This document shows, piece by piece, positions 24,505-33,992 of a stretch of 64,000 bases of DNA. Position numbers and translations under genes: made by a program. The notes below the pieces were generated by a model. The model saw only the letters and a list, made by a program, of their open reading frames with translations. It was not told where the DNA came from and searched no databases. The stretch is from Rhodobacterales bacterium (GTDB lineage Bacteria > Pseudomonadota > Alphaproteobacteria > Rhodobacterales > Rhodobacteraceae), in the NCBI GenBank assembly GCA_021155205.1, contig JAJNPS010000021.1, positions 368,226 to 432,225 of the forward strand, given 5' to 3'. Numbering within the stretch: the stretch's first letter is position 1; every line of letters starts with the position of its first letter.

Positions 24505-26391
24505 ATGGCACGGAAACCGGCAGCAGCCGATGAGGCGATCTTTGCGTTGCGGCTGCAACGCTCTGCCCCGGACCTGTGGCCGATGCTCGACGCACTTTAC
24601 GGCCATCGGCCGGACTATGCCGCCTTTTGCGACCGGCTGCTTGACACGCTGCGCAAGGGCTGGGCCGACCGCCCCGACGACCTGCGCCTGCTGGACCTGA
24701 AGCGGGATCTGGAGCCGGACTGGTTCCAGCGGTCGGACATGGCGGGATACGTGTTCTACATCGACCGCTTTGCCGGCGACCTTCGGAGCGTCCTTGACCG
24801 GCTGGATTACCTTGAGGATCTTGGCATCCGCTATGTCCACCTGATGCCCTGCCTGAAACCGCGTCCCGGCGACAGCGACGGCGGCTATTCGGTGATGGAT
24901 TATCGCGCGATCAACCCGGCCTTTGGCACGATGGCGGATTTCGAGGCCCTGGCGGCGGCCCTGCGCGCACGGGGCATGGCGCTGTGCGTCGATCTGGTGC
25001 TGAACCACACGGCGAAGGAACATGCCTGGGCGAAGAAGGCGGCCAAGGGCGATGCGGCCTATCAGGACTACTACCTGATGTTCGACACGCCCGACCTGCC
25101 CGACCAGTATGAACGCACCCTGGTCGAGGTGTTCCCCGACAACGCGCCGGGCAATTTCACCCATTACCCCGATTTCGGCAAATGGGTCTGGACGACCTTC
25201 AACGAGCACCAGTGGGACCTGAACTGGGCCAACCCGCAGGTGTTCCTGGAGATCGTGGACATCATGCTGTTCCTGGCGAACCGGGGCGTGGATGTCCTGC
25301 GGCTGGATGCGGTGGCTTTCATGTGGAAACGCATGGGCACGCGCTGCCAGTCGGAACCCGAGGTTCACATGATCCTGCAGGCCCTGCGCGCCTGTTCGCG
25401 GATTGCGACGGCGGCGGTCCTGCATCTGGAAGAGGCGATCGTCGCGCCGGCGGAAATGCTGCCCTATCTTGGCAAGGGGGCGCATGACGGGCGCGAGGGC
25501 AACCTTGCCTATCACAACAGCCTGATGGTGCAGTTCTGGTCGGCCCTGGCCACCCGCGACACGCGGCTGATGACATATGTCCTTGGCACGCATTTCCCGG
25601 ACCGGCTGACCAATGCGACCTATGCCACCTATATCCGCTGCCATGACGACATCGGCTGGGCAGTGACGGATGAGGATGCGGGGGCCCTGGGGTTTTCAGG
25701 GCCTGCGCATCGCGCGTTCCTGTCGGATTTCTACGACGGCACCTATCCGGGCAGTTTCGCGCGCGGGGCGCTGTTCCAGATGAACCCGGTAACGGGGGAC
25801 AAGCGCGTGTCCGGCACATTCGCGTCGCTTGCCGGGCTGGAGCGGGCGCTGGCAGACGGGGATCGCACAGGCATCGACATGGCGGTGCAGCGGATCGTGC
25901 TGGGCCATGCGCTGATCGCGTCGTTCGGCGGCATTCCCCTGATCTACATGGGCGACGAGATCGCGCTTTTGAACGACTACAGCTATCGCAACAGCCCGGA
26001 TCACGCCCATGACAGCCGGTGGATTCACCGACCCCGGATGGACTGGGACGCGGTGGCGAACCTTGGCGACGCGCGCAGTCCCGGCGCGCGCGTCTTTGCC
26101 GAGACCAAGCGCATCCTTGCGCGGCGGCGCGAGACGCCCGGACTGCACGCGGGCCATCCGACACGCATCGTGGCGACCGGCGTTACAGGCGTCTTTGCGT
26201 TCCAGCGCGTGGCACCGACGGGCGTGATCCTGGGCCTTTTCAACTTTACCGAAGGCTGGTTGCAGGTCCCGGAATCCTGGGCGCGGGCGCAAGGCGTCAG
26301 CCGGATGATGGATGCGCTGTCGGAATACCCGGTGCAAAGCCACGCCGGGCAGATCGTGCTGCCGCCTTATGCGCGGGTCTGGTTGACCTGA
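24505..26391 (+). CDS. Amylosucrase (GH13)
   Basis: A 628-residue GH13 enzyme of the amylosucrase subfamily: helical N-terminal region, YFIDRFAGDL-type entry to the barrel, CVDLVLNHTAKEH, nucleophile Asp268 (VLRLDAVAF), acid/base Glu310 (LHLEEAIVAP) and the transition-state pair in RCHDDIGW (380-381). It uses sucrose to extend alpha-1,4-glucan, releasing fructose. No signal peptide, so cytoplasmic. ATG 24505 has GGGAGGG directly upstream. No sucrose uptake genes are nearby. Confidence 0.88.
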   Translation: MARKPAAADEAIFALRLQRSAPDLWPMLDALYGHRPDYAAFCDRLLDTLRKGWADRPDDLRLLDLKRDLEPDWFQRSDMAGYVFYIDRFAGDLRSVLDRLDYLEDLGIRYVHLMPCLKPRPGDSDGGYSVMDYRAINPAFGTMADFEALAAALRARGMALCVDLVLNHTAKEHAWAKKAAKGDAAYQDYYLMFDTPDLPDQYERTLVEVFPDNAPGNFTHYPDFGKWVWTTFNEHQWDLNWANPQVFLEIVDIMLFLANRGVDVLRLDAVAFMWKRMGTRCQSEPEVHMILQALRACSRIATAAVLHLEEAIVAPAEMLPYLGKGAHDGREGNLAYHNSLMVQFWSALATRDTRLMTYVLGTHFPDRLTNATYATYIRCHDDIGWAVTDEDAGALGFSGPAHRAFLSDFYDGTYPGSFARGALFQMNPVTGDKRVSGTFASLAGLERALADGDRTGIDMAVQRIVLGHALIASFGGIPLIYMGDEIALLNDYSYRNSPDHAHDSRWIHRPRMDWDAVANLGDARSPGARVFAETKRILARRRETPGLHAGHPTRIVATGVTGVFAFQRVAPTGVILGLFNFTEGWLQVPESWARAQGVSRMMDALSEYPVQSHAGQIVLPPYARVWLT

Positions 26392-26394
26392 GGC

Positions 26395-26534
26395 AGGGGG
26401 GGAATAGCCCCCCTCCCCCAGCCCCTCCCCACCAGGGGGAGGGGAGGTGAACCCTGACCTGCCCGCTCCGACGGTGGACGCGGACGCAACCTGCCCCCTC
26501 CCCCTTGTGGGGAGAGTTGGGGTGAGGGGCCAAG
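26395..26534. repeat. G/C-tract inverted repeat between convergent genes
   Basis: Two inverted copies of a 35-base C-run/G-run hairpin (about 26410-26446 and 26493-26529) flank a 45-base spacer. Each copy can fold alone and the two can pair together. This kind of CCCCTCCCCC...GGGGGAGGGG intergenic repeat is widespread in alphaproteobacteria and probably terminates both amylosucrase and yggS transcripts. Confidence 0.65.
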
Positions 26535-27191
26535 CTATCCGCGCGGCGCCCTTGCGCCGAAAATCGCGGACCCCACGCGGATATGCGTGGCACCATGGGC
26601 GATCGCCACCTCGAAATCGCTGCTCATCCCCATGGACAGGCCGGTCAGGCCGTTGCGCGCGGCCATCGCGGCCAGCATGGCGAAATGCGGGGCGGGGTCG
26701 GCGTCTTCGGGGGGGATGCACATCAGGCCGACCGGGATCAGGTCCAGCGCCCGGACCATGGCGACAAAGCGGTCAAGGTCGCCCGGCAGGACACCGGCCT
26801 TTTGCGGTTCCTCGCCCGTGTTGACCTGGATGAAAAGCTGCGGGCAGGCCCCCCGCGCCTGCGCAAGCGTGCCGAGCTTTTCGGCCAGTGACGCGCGATC
26901 AAGGGTGTGGATGGCGTCGAACAGGTCCGCCGCGACCCTGGCCTTGTTGGATTGCAGGGGGCCGATCATGTGCAGGGTGACAGGCCCGAAGCGCGCGCGC
27001 AGGTCGGGCCATTTCGCGGCGGCCTCCTGGACATAGTTCTCGCCGAACACGCGATGACCCTGATCAAGGACGGCCTCAACCCGGTCAAGCGGCTGGATTT
27101 TCGACACCGCGATCAGGGTGGCGGCGTCGGGTGCGCGACCGGCCTGGGCCAGTGCCGCCTGCATCCGTGCGGTGATGTCGGTCAGTCCCAT
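26535..27191 (-). CDS. YggS-family PLP homeostasis protein
   Basis: A 218-residue single-domain PLP-binding protein (PLPBP/YggS/PROSC). PLP Lys31 is in IAVSKIQP, followed by GENYVQEA, HMIGPLQSNK and the phosphate-binding GMSSDFEVAIAHGATHIRVGSAIFG. It is not an enzyme of known reaction; it keeps free PLP low and affects amino-acid and keto-acid balance. Confidence 0.93.
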   Translation of the reverse strand: MGLTDITARMQAALAQAGRAPDAATLIAVSKIQPLDRVEAVLDQGHRVFGENYVQEAAAKWPDLRARFGPVTLHMIGPLQSNKARVAADLFDAIHTLDRASLAEKLGTLAQARGACPQLFIQVNTGEEPQKAGVLPGDLDRFVAMVRALDLIPVGLMCIPPEDADPAPHFAMLAAMAARNGLTGLSMGMSSDFEVAIAHGATHIRVGSAIFGARAPRG

Positions 27192-27233
27192 GGCACCCCC
27201 TGTTCCGGCGCAAACCTAACGGGGAACGCGCAA

Positions 27234-27265
27234 AAGAAAAGAGCGGGCTTTCGCCCGCTCTTTCC
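27234..27265 (-). terminator. Terminator after the porin gene
   Basis: AAAGAGCGGGC and GCCCGCTCTTT (27238-27263) form an 11-bp stem with a four-base loop; on the minus strand it runs into TTTTCTTTTG. It lies about 25 bp past the porin stop. Confidence 0.85.
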
Positions 27266-27286
27266 GAAACATCCAATCCGGGAGGA

Positions 27287-28189
27287 TCAGAACGAGAACT
27301 TCACGCCCACGTCGCCAAAGGTAGTGTCGCCGCCGGGGGTCATCTGCTGGACGATGCCACCAGCCATGGTCGCGCCGCCGCCCAGATCATAGGAAGCGCC
27401 GAGGCCAACGTGCTGGGTGTCAGTTCCAAGTGTCGTGCCGCCGCCCAGCCCGGAATTGCCGAAGTCGGTGTAGAATGCGGTGACCGTCAGGGCGTTGACC
27501 GCGTAGTCGACCGACACGGAGTACGCTGTGTCGATACCGGCCCCACCAACATCAGAGATCCGGCCCTTCAGCGTTGCGGCACCGAACTTGGCCGAGGCGG
27601 ATGCCGAGATCATGTCTTCATAGACGTTCAACGGGTCATCCGTCTTCTCGTAAGCGATGGCAGCAGCATAGTCACCCATCGAATACTTGACGCCGATGTT
27701 CACTTCGCTGCCGGCAGAGGTCGGCTGGCCAGCGCCCAAACCGACGGTAAACCCGCCGGTGCTGTATTCGTAGTAAGCTGCCGTCTTGGTGGTGCTGATG
27801 AAGTTGATTTCCTGCAGGCCGTCGTTCGGGCCGTAACCCACGCCGGACGTCTGACCAACCAGCGCGTCAGCAGCGCCGGACACGTCACCCATGGTCAGCT
27901 TGCCGAACGCGCCCGAGATGAACACGGTCGAGTCGCCGTTGGTGGTGCCGCCTGAACCCAGGGTGCTATTGTTGCCGCCGAACTGGTCAGCACGCATCGA
28001 CGCGCCGAACGCCAGGCCGCCATCGGTTTCACCCGAAGCCGTGAAGACGATACGAACGCGCGAGCTGAAGGCGTAGTCAGCACCGTCATAGATCACACCC
28101 ATGCGGGCAGAGCCCGACAGGGCGATTTCTGCGGCGGCAAAACCGGTCGAGGCGGCCAGGATGCTCGTCGCGAGAAGAACCTTTTTCAT
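27287..28189 (-). CDS. Outer-membrane porin (Rhodobacter type)
   Basis: A 300-residue porin with a 20-residue signal peptide (MKKVLLATSILAASTGFAAA) and repeated amphipathic strands such as EIALSGSARMGVIYDG and the closing FGDVGVKFSF with terminal Phe needed for outer-membrane assembly. The loop with GGNNSTLGSGGTTNGDS resembles the constriction loop region. It forms a general diffusion pore. ATG 28189 has GAGGG upstream; an ATG at 28201 would add MREN ahead of the signal. Codon use is more biased than that of its neighbours, as expected of a highly expressed gene. The 284 bp before the next gene hold its promoter. Confidence 0.92.
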   Translation of the reverse strand: MKKVLLATSILAASTGFAAAEIALSGSARMGVIYDGADYAFSSRVRIVFTASGETDGGLAFGASMRADQFGGNNSTLGSGGTTNGDSTVFISGAFGKLTMGDVSGAADALVGQTSGVGYGPNDGLQEINFISTTKTAAYYEYSTGGFTVGLGAGQPTSAGSEVNIGVKYSMGDYAAAIAYEKTDDPLNVYEDMISASASAKFGAATLKGRISDVGGAGIDTAYSVSVDYAVNALTVTAFYTDFGNSGLGGGTTLGTDTQHVGLGASYDLGGGATMAGGIVQQMTPGGDTTFGDVGVKFSF

Positions 28190-28473
28190 GTTTTCCCTCA
28201 TTCCTTAAGGTAAAGCCCAACACAGGGGAATCCGTGTGGGAATGGATGGTATTTCACCCCTCGGGCCGCCAATTGCAATCTTGGCCGGCCGGATCGGGCA
28301 AAACCGGCGTGCGATGGTGCAGCAAAGACACAGGGGGGGGTGCGGCGGGATCGGGGCAAGCCGCGCTGGCACGCCAAAGGCCGGGCGCGAAAGGCCTTGG
28401 CACGTCCGGGCACGTCGGCTAGACAGCGATAAGGGCTGTGCCGGGACGGCATTCACGGATTTTGGGGGTCTGC

Positions 28474-29022
28474 ATGATCTTGCGTCGGATTGCACGACTG
28501 GCCGTGGCGGCGACGCTGGTTGCATCGCTGGCCGCTTGCGGCGGGGGATTGGCCAGCGGCGACAGCGGGCTGTTCCGGCGCAACACCGCGACGATCCCGA
28601 CAGATGCGCAACTGACCCGCAAGGAACGCGCCGATGCGCAGCGCGCGGCCAACGCCGCCGCCAATCCGCAGGAACGGCAGTCAACGATCTGGGACCTGTT
28701 CGGCAACCGCGACGACCCCAACACCACGGTCGAGGTGAACAAGTATCTCTGGCAGGCCTCGCTCGAGGTGCTGAACTTTTTGCCGATCGAATCGATCGAC
28801 CCCTTTACCGGCGTGATCGTGACCGGCTATGGCGCGCCGCCCGGCGGCGGCCGCGCCTATCGCGCGACGGTCTATGTGCAGGACCCCGCACTGGATGCGC
28901 GATCCCTGAAGGTCGCGCTTGAAGGTCGCGGTGGTTCGGTGTCGCGCGAAACCGCGCTGGCGATCGAGGATGCGATCCTGACCCGTGCGCGGCAATTGCG
29001 GATCCGCGACAGCAAGCTGTAA
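28474..29022 (+). CDS. DUF3576 lipoprotein
   Basis: A 182-residue protein with a lipoprotein signal ending LAAC (Cys22), then a low-complexity linker and a conserved part beginning STIWDLFGNRDDPNTTVEVNKYLW, the hallmark of DUF3576. The function is unknown; conservation next to leuS-lptE in alphaproteobacteria hints at an envelope role. It is 107 bp upstream of leuS. Confidence 0.85.
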   Translation: MILRRIARLAVAATLVASLAACGGGLASGDSGLFRRNTATIPTDAQLTRKERADAQRAANAAANPQERQSTIWDLFGNRDDPNTTVEVNKYLWQASLEVLNFLPIESIDPFTGVIVTGYGAPPGGGRAYRATVYVQDPALDARSLKVALEGRGGSVSRETALAIEDAILTRARQLRIRDSKL

Positions 29023-29129
29023 CGCCCGCGGGCGCTTTGGGTTATTTGCGCCTGACCTGCCGCGCCATGCTGGACCTTGGCCCCCGCATGGGGTTAATTC
29101 CGCGCGCAATCAGAACCGGATGAAACCCC

Positions 29130-31676
29130 ATGTCGCGCTATGACCCCGCCAAGATCGAACCCCGATGGCAAAAGGCCTGGGACGAGGCCGGGGTGTTTCT
29201 GGCCCGCCACGACCCGGCCCGCCCCAAATACTATGTGCTGGAGATGTTTCCCTATCCGTCGGGACGCATCCACATGGGGCATGTGCGCAACTACACGATG
29301 GGCGACGTGGTGGCGCGGTTCATGGCGGCCAGGGGGTTTTCCGTGCTGCACCCGATGGGCTGGGACGCCTTTGGCATGCCGGCCGAGAATGCGGCGATGG
29401 AACGGGGCGGCCATCCGAAAGACTGGACCTATTCCAACATCGCCGACATGAAGGCGCAGATGAAGCCGCTGGGCCTGTCCATCGACTGGACCCGCGAGTT
29501 CGCCACCTGCGACCCGGAATACTATGGCCAGCAGCAGGCGATGTTTCTCGACATGCTGGCCGCCGGGCTGATCTACCGCCGCGCCGCGATGGTGAACTGG
29601 GACCCGGTCGACATGACCGTGCTGGCGAACGAGCAGGTCATCGACGGGCGGGGCTGGCGGTCGGGGGCGCTGGTCGAACGGCGCGAACTGACGCAGTGGT
29701 TCTTCAGGATTTCCGACTATTCCGAGGAGCTTCTGTCCGCGCTGGACGGGCTGACGCACTGGCCCGACAAGGTGCGCCTGATGCAGGCGAACTGGATCGG
29801 CAAGTCGCGGGGGTTGCAGTTCGCGTTCACGACGCATGGCGCGCCCGAAGGGTTCGACCGGCTGGAGGTCTATACGACCCGGCCCGACACCCTGCTGGGC
29901 GCGTCCTTTGCCGCGATCAGCCCGGATCATCCGCTGGCCAGGCATCTGGAGCGGCATGACCCCGCGGTCGCGGCGTTTGTCGCGGAATGCCGCCGGGGCG
30001 GGACAAGCGCCGAGGCGATCGAGACCGGCGAAAAGCTGGGGCTGGATACCGGCATCACGGTGCTGCATCCCTTTGACAACGACTGGCAGCTGCCGGTCTA
30101 TATCGCGAACTTCATCCTGATGGATTATGGCACGGGCGCGATCTTCGGCTGCCCGGCGCATGATGCGCGGGATTTCGAATTCGCGACGAAGTACGGCCTG
30201 CCGATCCCGCCGGTTTTCGTGCCGGTGGGGACGGATGAGGCGCCGCTGGCCGAACCGTTTGTGCCGATGAAATCCGAACCCGTGCGCTATGTCCGCGGGC
30301 TGGCCGGGGCCGAGGTCCAGACCGGCGACGCGGCGGTCGCCGCCGCCATCGCGGAATGCGAGGCGCGGGGCGTCGGGCGGGGCGTCACCAACTATCGCCT
30401 GCGCGACTGGGGCCTGTCGCGCCAGCGGTACTGGGGTTGTCCGATCCCGGTGATCCATTGCGACATCTGTGGCGTGGTGCCGGAGGCCAAGGAAAACCTG
30501 CCGGTCCGTCTGCCCGATGACGTGACCTTTGACAGGCCCGGCAACCCCCTGGACCGGCACCCGACCTGGCGCGATTGCCAATGCCCGAAATGCGGCGGAA
30601 AGGCGCGGCGCGAGACGGACACGATGGACACGTTCGTCGACTCAAGCTGGTATTTCGCCCGCTTCACCGCGCCCCATGCGGCTACGCCGACCGACCCGGT
30701 CGAGGCCGCCTACTGGATGAACGTGGACCAGTATATCGGCGGGGTGGAACATGCGATCCTTCACCTCCTCTATAGCCGGTTCTTTGCCCGCGCGATGCAC
30801 AAGACCGGCCACCTGCCGGCCTCGGCGATCGAGCCGTTCAGCGCGCTGTTCACGCAAGGCATGGTCACGCACGAGATTTACAAGACCACCGACACGGCGG
30901 GCCGCCCGGTCTATCATCTGCCCGAGGATGTGACCGAAGGACGGCTCAGGGACGGCACGCCGGTCGAGATCATTCCTTCGGCCAAGATGTCGAAGTCGAA
31001 AAAGAACGTCGTCGATCCGATGAACATCATTGCGTCCTTCGGCGCCGATACCGCGCGCTGGTTCGTGATGTCCGACAGCCCGCCCGAACGCGATGTCGAA
31101 TGGACCGCAAGCGGCGCCGAGGCGTCGTTCAAGCACCTGTCGCGCGTCTGGTCGCTGTGCGCCCGCATCGGCGAGATGGCGGCGGATCACGCGGGTCCGG
31201 GGGACGACGAAGTGCGGCGGGCGACGGCGCGGGCGATCCACGAGGTCAGCTTTGGCATCGAGACGTTTGCCTTCAACAAGGCCATCGCCAAGCTTTACGA
31301 GTTTACCAACACGCTGTGGAAGGCCGATGCCTCCACCGCGGTGATGAAACAGGCGATGCGCACGCTGGCGCAACTGATGTCGCCGATGACGCCGCATATC
31401 GCCGAGTCGATCTGGGCCTATCAGGGCGGTGCGGGTCTGTGTGTGCAGGCCCCCTGGCCGGTGGCCGATCCGGACCTGCTGGTCGGCGCTAACGTGACGC
31501 TGCCGATCCAGATCAACGGCAAGCGGCGTGCGGAAATCAGCGTGCCAAAGGACATGGCCGCATCCGAGGTTGAAAAGATCGCGCTGGCAGATGAGGATGT
31601 GATCAGGTTCCTTGCCGGGCAGCCGGTCAAGAAGATCATTGTCGTCCCGGGACGCATCATCAATGTCGTTGTTTAG
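29130..31676 (+). CDS. leuS: Leucyl-tRNA synthetase
   Basis: An 848-residue class Ia synthetase with HMGH (48-51) in PSGRIHMGHVRNY, the CP1 editing domain, the zinc-like loop in the 470s, and KMSKSKKN near 620. It charges tRNA-Leu and edits non-cognate residues. Length and order are normal. Its stop lies 14 bases inside lptE, so leuS-lptE-holA is one coupled operon. Confidence 0.98.
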   Translation: MSRYDPAKIEPRWQKAWDEAGVFLARHDPARPKYYVLEMFPYPSGRIHMGHVRNYTMGDVVARFMAARGFSVLHPMGWDAFGMPAENAAMERGGHPKDWTYSNIADMKAQMKPLGLSIDWTREFATCDPEYYGQQQAMFLDMLAAGLIYRRAAMVNWDPVDMTVLANEQVIDGRGWRSGALVERRELTQWFFRISDYSEELLSALDGLTHWPDKVRLMQANWIGKSRGLQFAFTTHGAPEGFDRLEVYTTRPDTLLGASFAAISPDHPLARHLERHDPAVAAFVAECRRGGTSAEAIETGEKLGLDTGITVLHPFDNDWQLPVYIANFILMDYGTGAIFGCPAHDARDFEFATKYGLPIPPVFVPVGTDEAPLAEPFVPMKSEPVRYVRGLAGAEVQTGDAAVAAAIAECEARGVGRGVTNYRLRDWGLSRQRYWGCPIPVIHCDICGVVPEAKENLPVRLPDDVTFDRPGNPLDRHPTWRDCQCPKCGGKARRETDTMDTFVDSSWYFARFTAPHAATPTDPVEAAYWMNVDQYIGGVEHAILHLLYSRFFARAMHKTGHLPASAIEPFSALFTQGMVTHEIYKTTDTAGRPVYHLPEDVTEGRLRDGTPVEIIPSAKMSKSKKNVVDPMNIIASFGADTARWFVMSDSPPERDVEWTASGAEASFKHLSRVWSLCARIGEMAADHAGPGDDEVRRATARAIHEVSFGIETFAFNKAIAKLYEFTNTLWKADASTAVMKQAMRTLAQLMSPMTPHIAESIWAYQGGAGLCVQAPWPVADPDLLVGANVTLPIQINGKRRAEISVPKDMAASEVEKIALADEDVIRFLAGQPVKKIIVVPGRIINVVV

Positions 31677-32148
31677 CCGCCGCGCCGTCCTTGTCTTGCC
31701 GCTGGCACTGGCGGCCTGCGGATTCGCGCCTGCCTATGCGCCGGGCGGCGATGCTGCAAAGCTTGTCAACGCGATCTGGGTTGATGATCCGACCGAAAAA
31801 CGCGGCTTTGACCTGGTGCAGCGGCTCGAGGAACGGCTGGGACGCCCCCAGAACGCGCGCTATCGGCTTACCTATGTCATTGCCACGGAAAGCGTCGGAC
31901 TGGGTATCACGCCTGCGGATGTGATCACACGCAACAGCGTGAAGGGCGTGGTCGACTGGACCTTGTTGGACAAGGCGACGGGCGCGCGGCGAACCGGGGG
32001 CCGGGTGCAAAGCTTTACCTCTTTTGCCGTGACAGGGTCCACCGTGGCGGGCCAGGCCGCAGCGCAGGACGCCGAAACGCGCCTGATGCGCATCCTCGCC
32101 GACCAGATCGTGACGCGTCTGATCGCGATGGCGGGCGAGCTGGAATGA
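31663..32148 (+). CDS. lptE: LPS-assembly lipoprotein LptE
   Basis: A 161-residue lipoprotein: signal peptide with LALAACG (Cys19), then CGFAPAYAPGG, the typical LptE start in alphaproteobacteria. It plugs LptD in the outer membrane during LPS insertion. Assignment rests on the signal, the CGFxPxY motif and the conserved leuS-lptE-holA order. It overlaps leuS by 14 bases and holA by four. Confidence 0.9.
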   Translation: MSLFSRRAVLVLPLALAACGFAPAYAPGGDAAKLVNAIWVDDPTEKRGFDLVQRLEERLGRPQNARYRLTYVIATESVGLGITPADVITRNSVKGVVDWTLLDKATGARRTGGRVQSFTSFAVTGSTVAGQAAAQDAETRLMRILADQIVTRLIAMAGELE

Positions 32149-33149
32149 TCCTGAAAGGGGTCGAGGCCAGTCGCTATTTCGCATCGCCGGATCCGTCGCG
32201 TGCGGGTGTCTTGGTCTTTGGCGCGGACGGGATGCGCGTGGCGCTGCGGCGGCAGGATCTTGTCGGCGCGCTGATCGGACCGGACGGCCCTTCGGAAATG
32301 CGGCTGACGCGGCTGTCCGCCGCTGACCTGCGCAAGGATGCCGCGCCCATGTTTGACGCGCTGCGCGCCATCGGGTTCTTTCCCGGCCCCCGCGTGGTTC
32401 TGGTCGAGGATGCCACCGACAGCCTGGCCGACATCATGGCCGCAGCCCTGCAGGACTGGCGGCCGGGCGACGCGCAACTGGTCGTGACGGCCGGTGGGCT
32501 GACGGGCAAGTCGACGCTGAAAGGTGTGTTCGACCGGCATGCCGCGGCGGTGTCCATCGGGCTTTATGACGAGCCGCCAACTGCCGAGGAAATTCAGGCA
32601 ACCCTGCGCAAGGCGGGACTTTCGCAGATGGACCGCGATGCAGAAAGCGAACTGTCGGGTCTGGCGCGCGCGCTGGAACCGGGCGATTTCCGTCAGATGC
32701 TGGACAAGATCGCCCTCTACAAGATCGCAGATGCGGCACCGTTGAGCGTGGCGGAAATCCGTGCGCTGGCGCCGATGACGATCGAGGCCGAAGTATCTGA
32801 CCTTGTCGCCGCCGTTGCCGAACGGCGCGCCGGTGCCGTCGGTTCGCTGGTCAGGCGGCTCGAGGGTCAGGGCGTCCAGCCGGTGGCCTTGTGCATCGGC
32901 GCATTGCGGCATTTTCGCAGCCTGCACGCGATGGCCAGCAACCCATCAGGCGCCGGCCAGCAGTTCCGCGGCAATTTTCGCCAGAAAGAGGCGCTGGAAC
33001 GCCAGCTGCGGCTTTGGCGGATGGACGCGCTGGAATCCGCGATCACCGATCTGGTCGAGGCGGACCTGACGCTGCGGTCAGCCTCGCGCGCGCCGGGCAT
33101 GGCGGTGATCGAGCGGGCGCTGTTGCGGCTGGCGTTCAGCAAGGATTAG
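32145..33149 (+). CDS. holA: DNA polymerase III subunit delta
   Basis: A 334-residue clamp-loader delta subunit. The N-terminal part shows the family's VLVFGADGMRVALRRQDL and PGPRVVLVEDATD; the C-terminal part has the helical collar segment LAPMTIEAEVSDLVAAVAER. It opens the beta sliding clamp. The ATGA overlap with lptE indicates translational coupling. Confidence 0.93.
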   Translation: MILKGVEASRYFASPDPSRAGVLVFGADGMRVALRRQDLVGALIGPDGPSEMRLTRLSAADLRKDAAPMFDALRAIGFFPGPRVVLVEDATDSLADIMAAALQDWRPGDAQLVVTAGGLTGKSTLKGVFDRHAAAVSIGLYDEPPTAEEIQATLRKAGLSQMDRDAESELSGLARALEPGDFRQMLDKIALYKIADAAPLSVAEIRALAPMTIEAEVSDLVAAVAERRAGAVGSLVRRLEGQGVQPVALCIGALRHFRSLHAMASNPSGAGQQFRGNFRQKEALERQLRLWRMDALESAITDLVEADLTLRSASRAPGMAVIERALLRLAFSKD

Positions 33150-33200
33150 ACGACCGGCAGGATGTCCGGCCGATCACTGTGGCATGGGGCGCGGTCGGAA

Positions 33201-33686
33201 TCAGCCCTTTGGCCGACCGACATTCATCACCCACAGGATGCGCCCGTCGTCGTTGACCACGGAAAGACCAATATCGCGCATCGACGGGTCAAGAATTGTC
33301 TTCCAGTGCGGCGGCGAATTGCGCCAGATGCCGGCGGCAGAACTGACGGCGGCCTGCCGCGTATAGGCAAGGTTCTCGGACCCTGCCTTGAGCCTGTATC
33401 CCGCCGCCTTCATCCGCGAGCCGAGCTTTGGGCCACCGGACCGCGAATGCGCGAAATAATCGTACTTGGCCATGTCGCAGGCCTGATACTCCGCCGACCG
33501 ATCCAGCACGCCCGTCCGTTTGTACGGTTTCAGCCCGCGCTCGACGCGCTGTTGATTGATCCATTGCAACATGCCCGCCTCAAGCGCGCCTGCTTCCTTC
33601 ATCGAACCACATCCTGCGATGGCAGTCGTGGTTGTAGCAGCGGTCAGGCATAGTCCGACGATAACCGCGAGTGCGGTTGTCTTCAT
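33201..33686 (-). CDS. Secreted CAP-domain (SCP/PR1) protein
   Basis: A 161-residue protein with a signal peptide to about residue 24 (TTTTAIAG). The CAP fold is shown by INQQRVERGLKPYKR, AEYQACDMAKYDYFAHS with the conserved His, GSENLAY and the final HWKTILDPSMRDIGLSVV. Bacterial CAP proteins are extracytoplasmic; their activity is unclear. ATG 33686 follows GGAGA. Confidence 0.85.
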   Translation of the reverse strand: MKTTALAVIVGLCLTAATTTTAIAGCGSMKEAGALEAGMLQWINQQRVERGLKPYKRTGVLDRSAEYQACDMAKYDYFAHSRSGGPKLGSRMKAAGYRLKAGSENLAYTRQAAVSSAAGIWRNSPPHWKTILDPSMRDIGLSVVNDDGRILWVMNVGRPKG

Positions 33687-33992
33687 GGCAGTCTCCCCAG
33701 GGTGGCAGCGTCCTCGAAGACATGAGTGCAGGCGTTCGGTGGCGGAAGGATGGCATCGCGGCAACCGAATCTTGGCGATTCTCGATGCCGATCCGCGGCG
33801 GTGACGAAATCCTGCCAGAATTGACGGCGCCATCGGCGGGTTTCTCCCGGTCCGGCCTTTGGTGTTTCTGCCAATGGCCGATGCGTTTTGCAGTTGCGAT
33901 TTCTGATCGCACGCTTAGGCTTTGGCGCATGACCGGAAAACCGGCACGTCTTTCCCCTGACGGGAAGACGACATCTGCAGGGAGATTTTCAG
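33687..33992. other. Divergent intergenic region, CAP gene / polyamine operon
   Basis: The 306 bp hold no convincing ORF. They must carry promoters for both flanking genes. A GGGAGA just before 33993 is the ribosome-binding site of the binding-protein gene. I see no clear operator. Confidence 0.5.
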
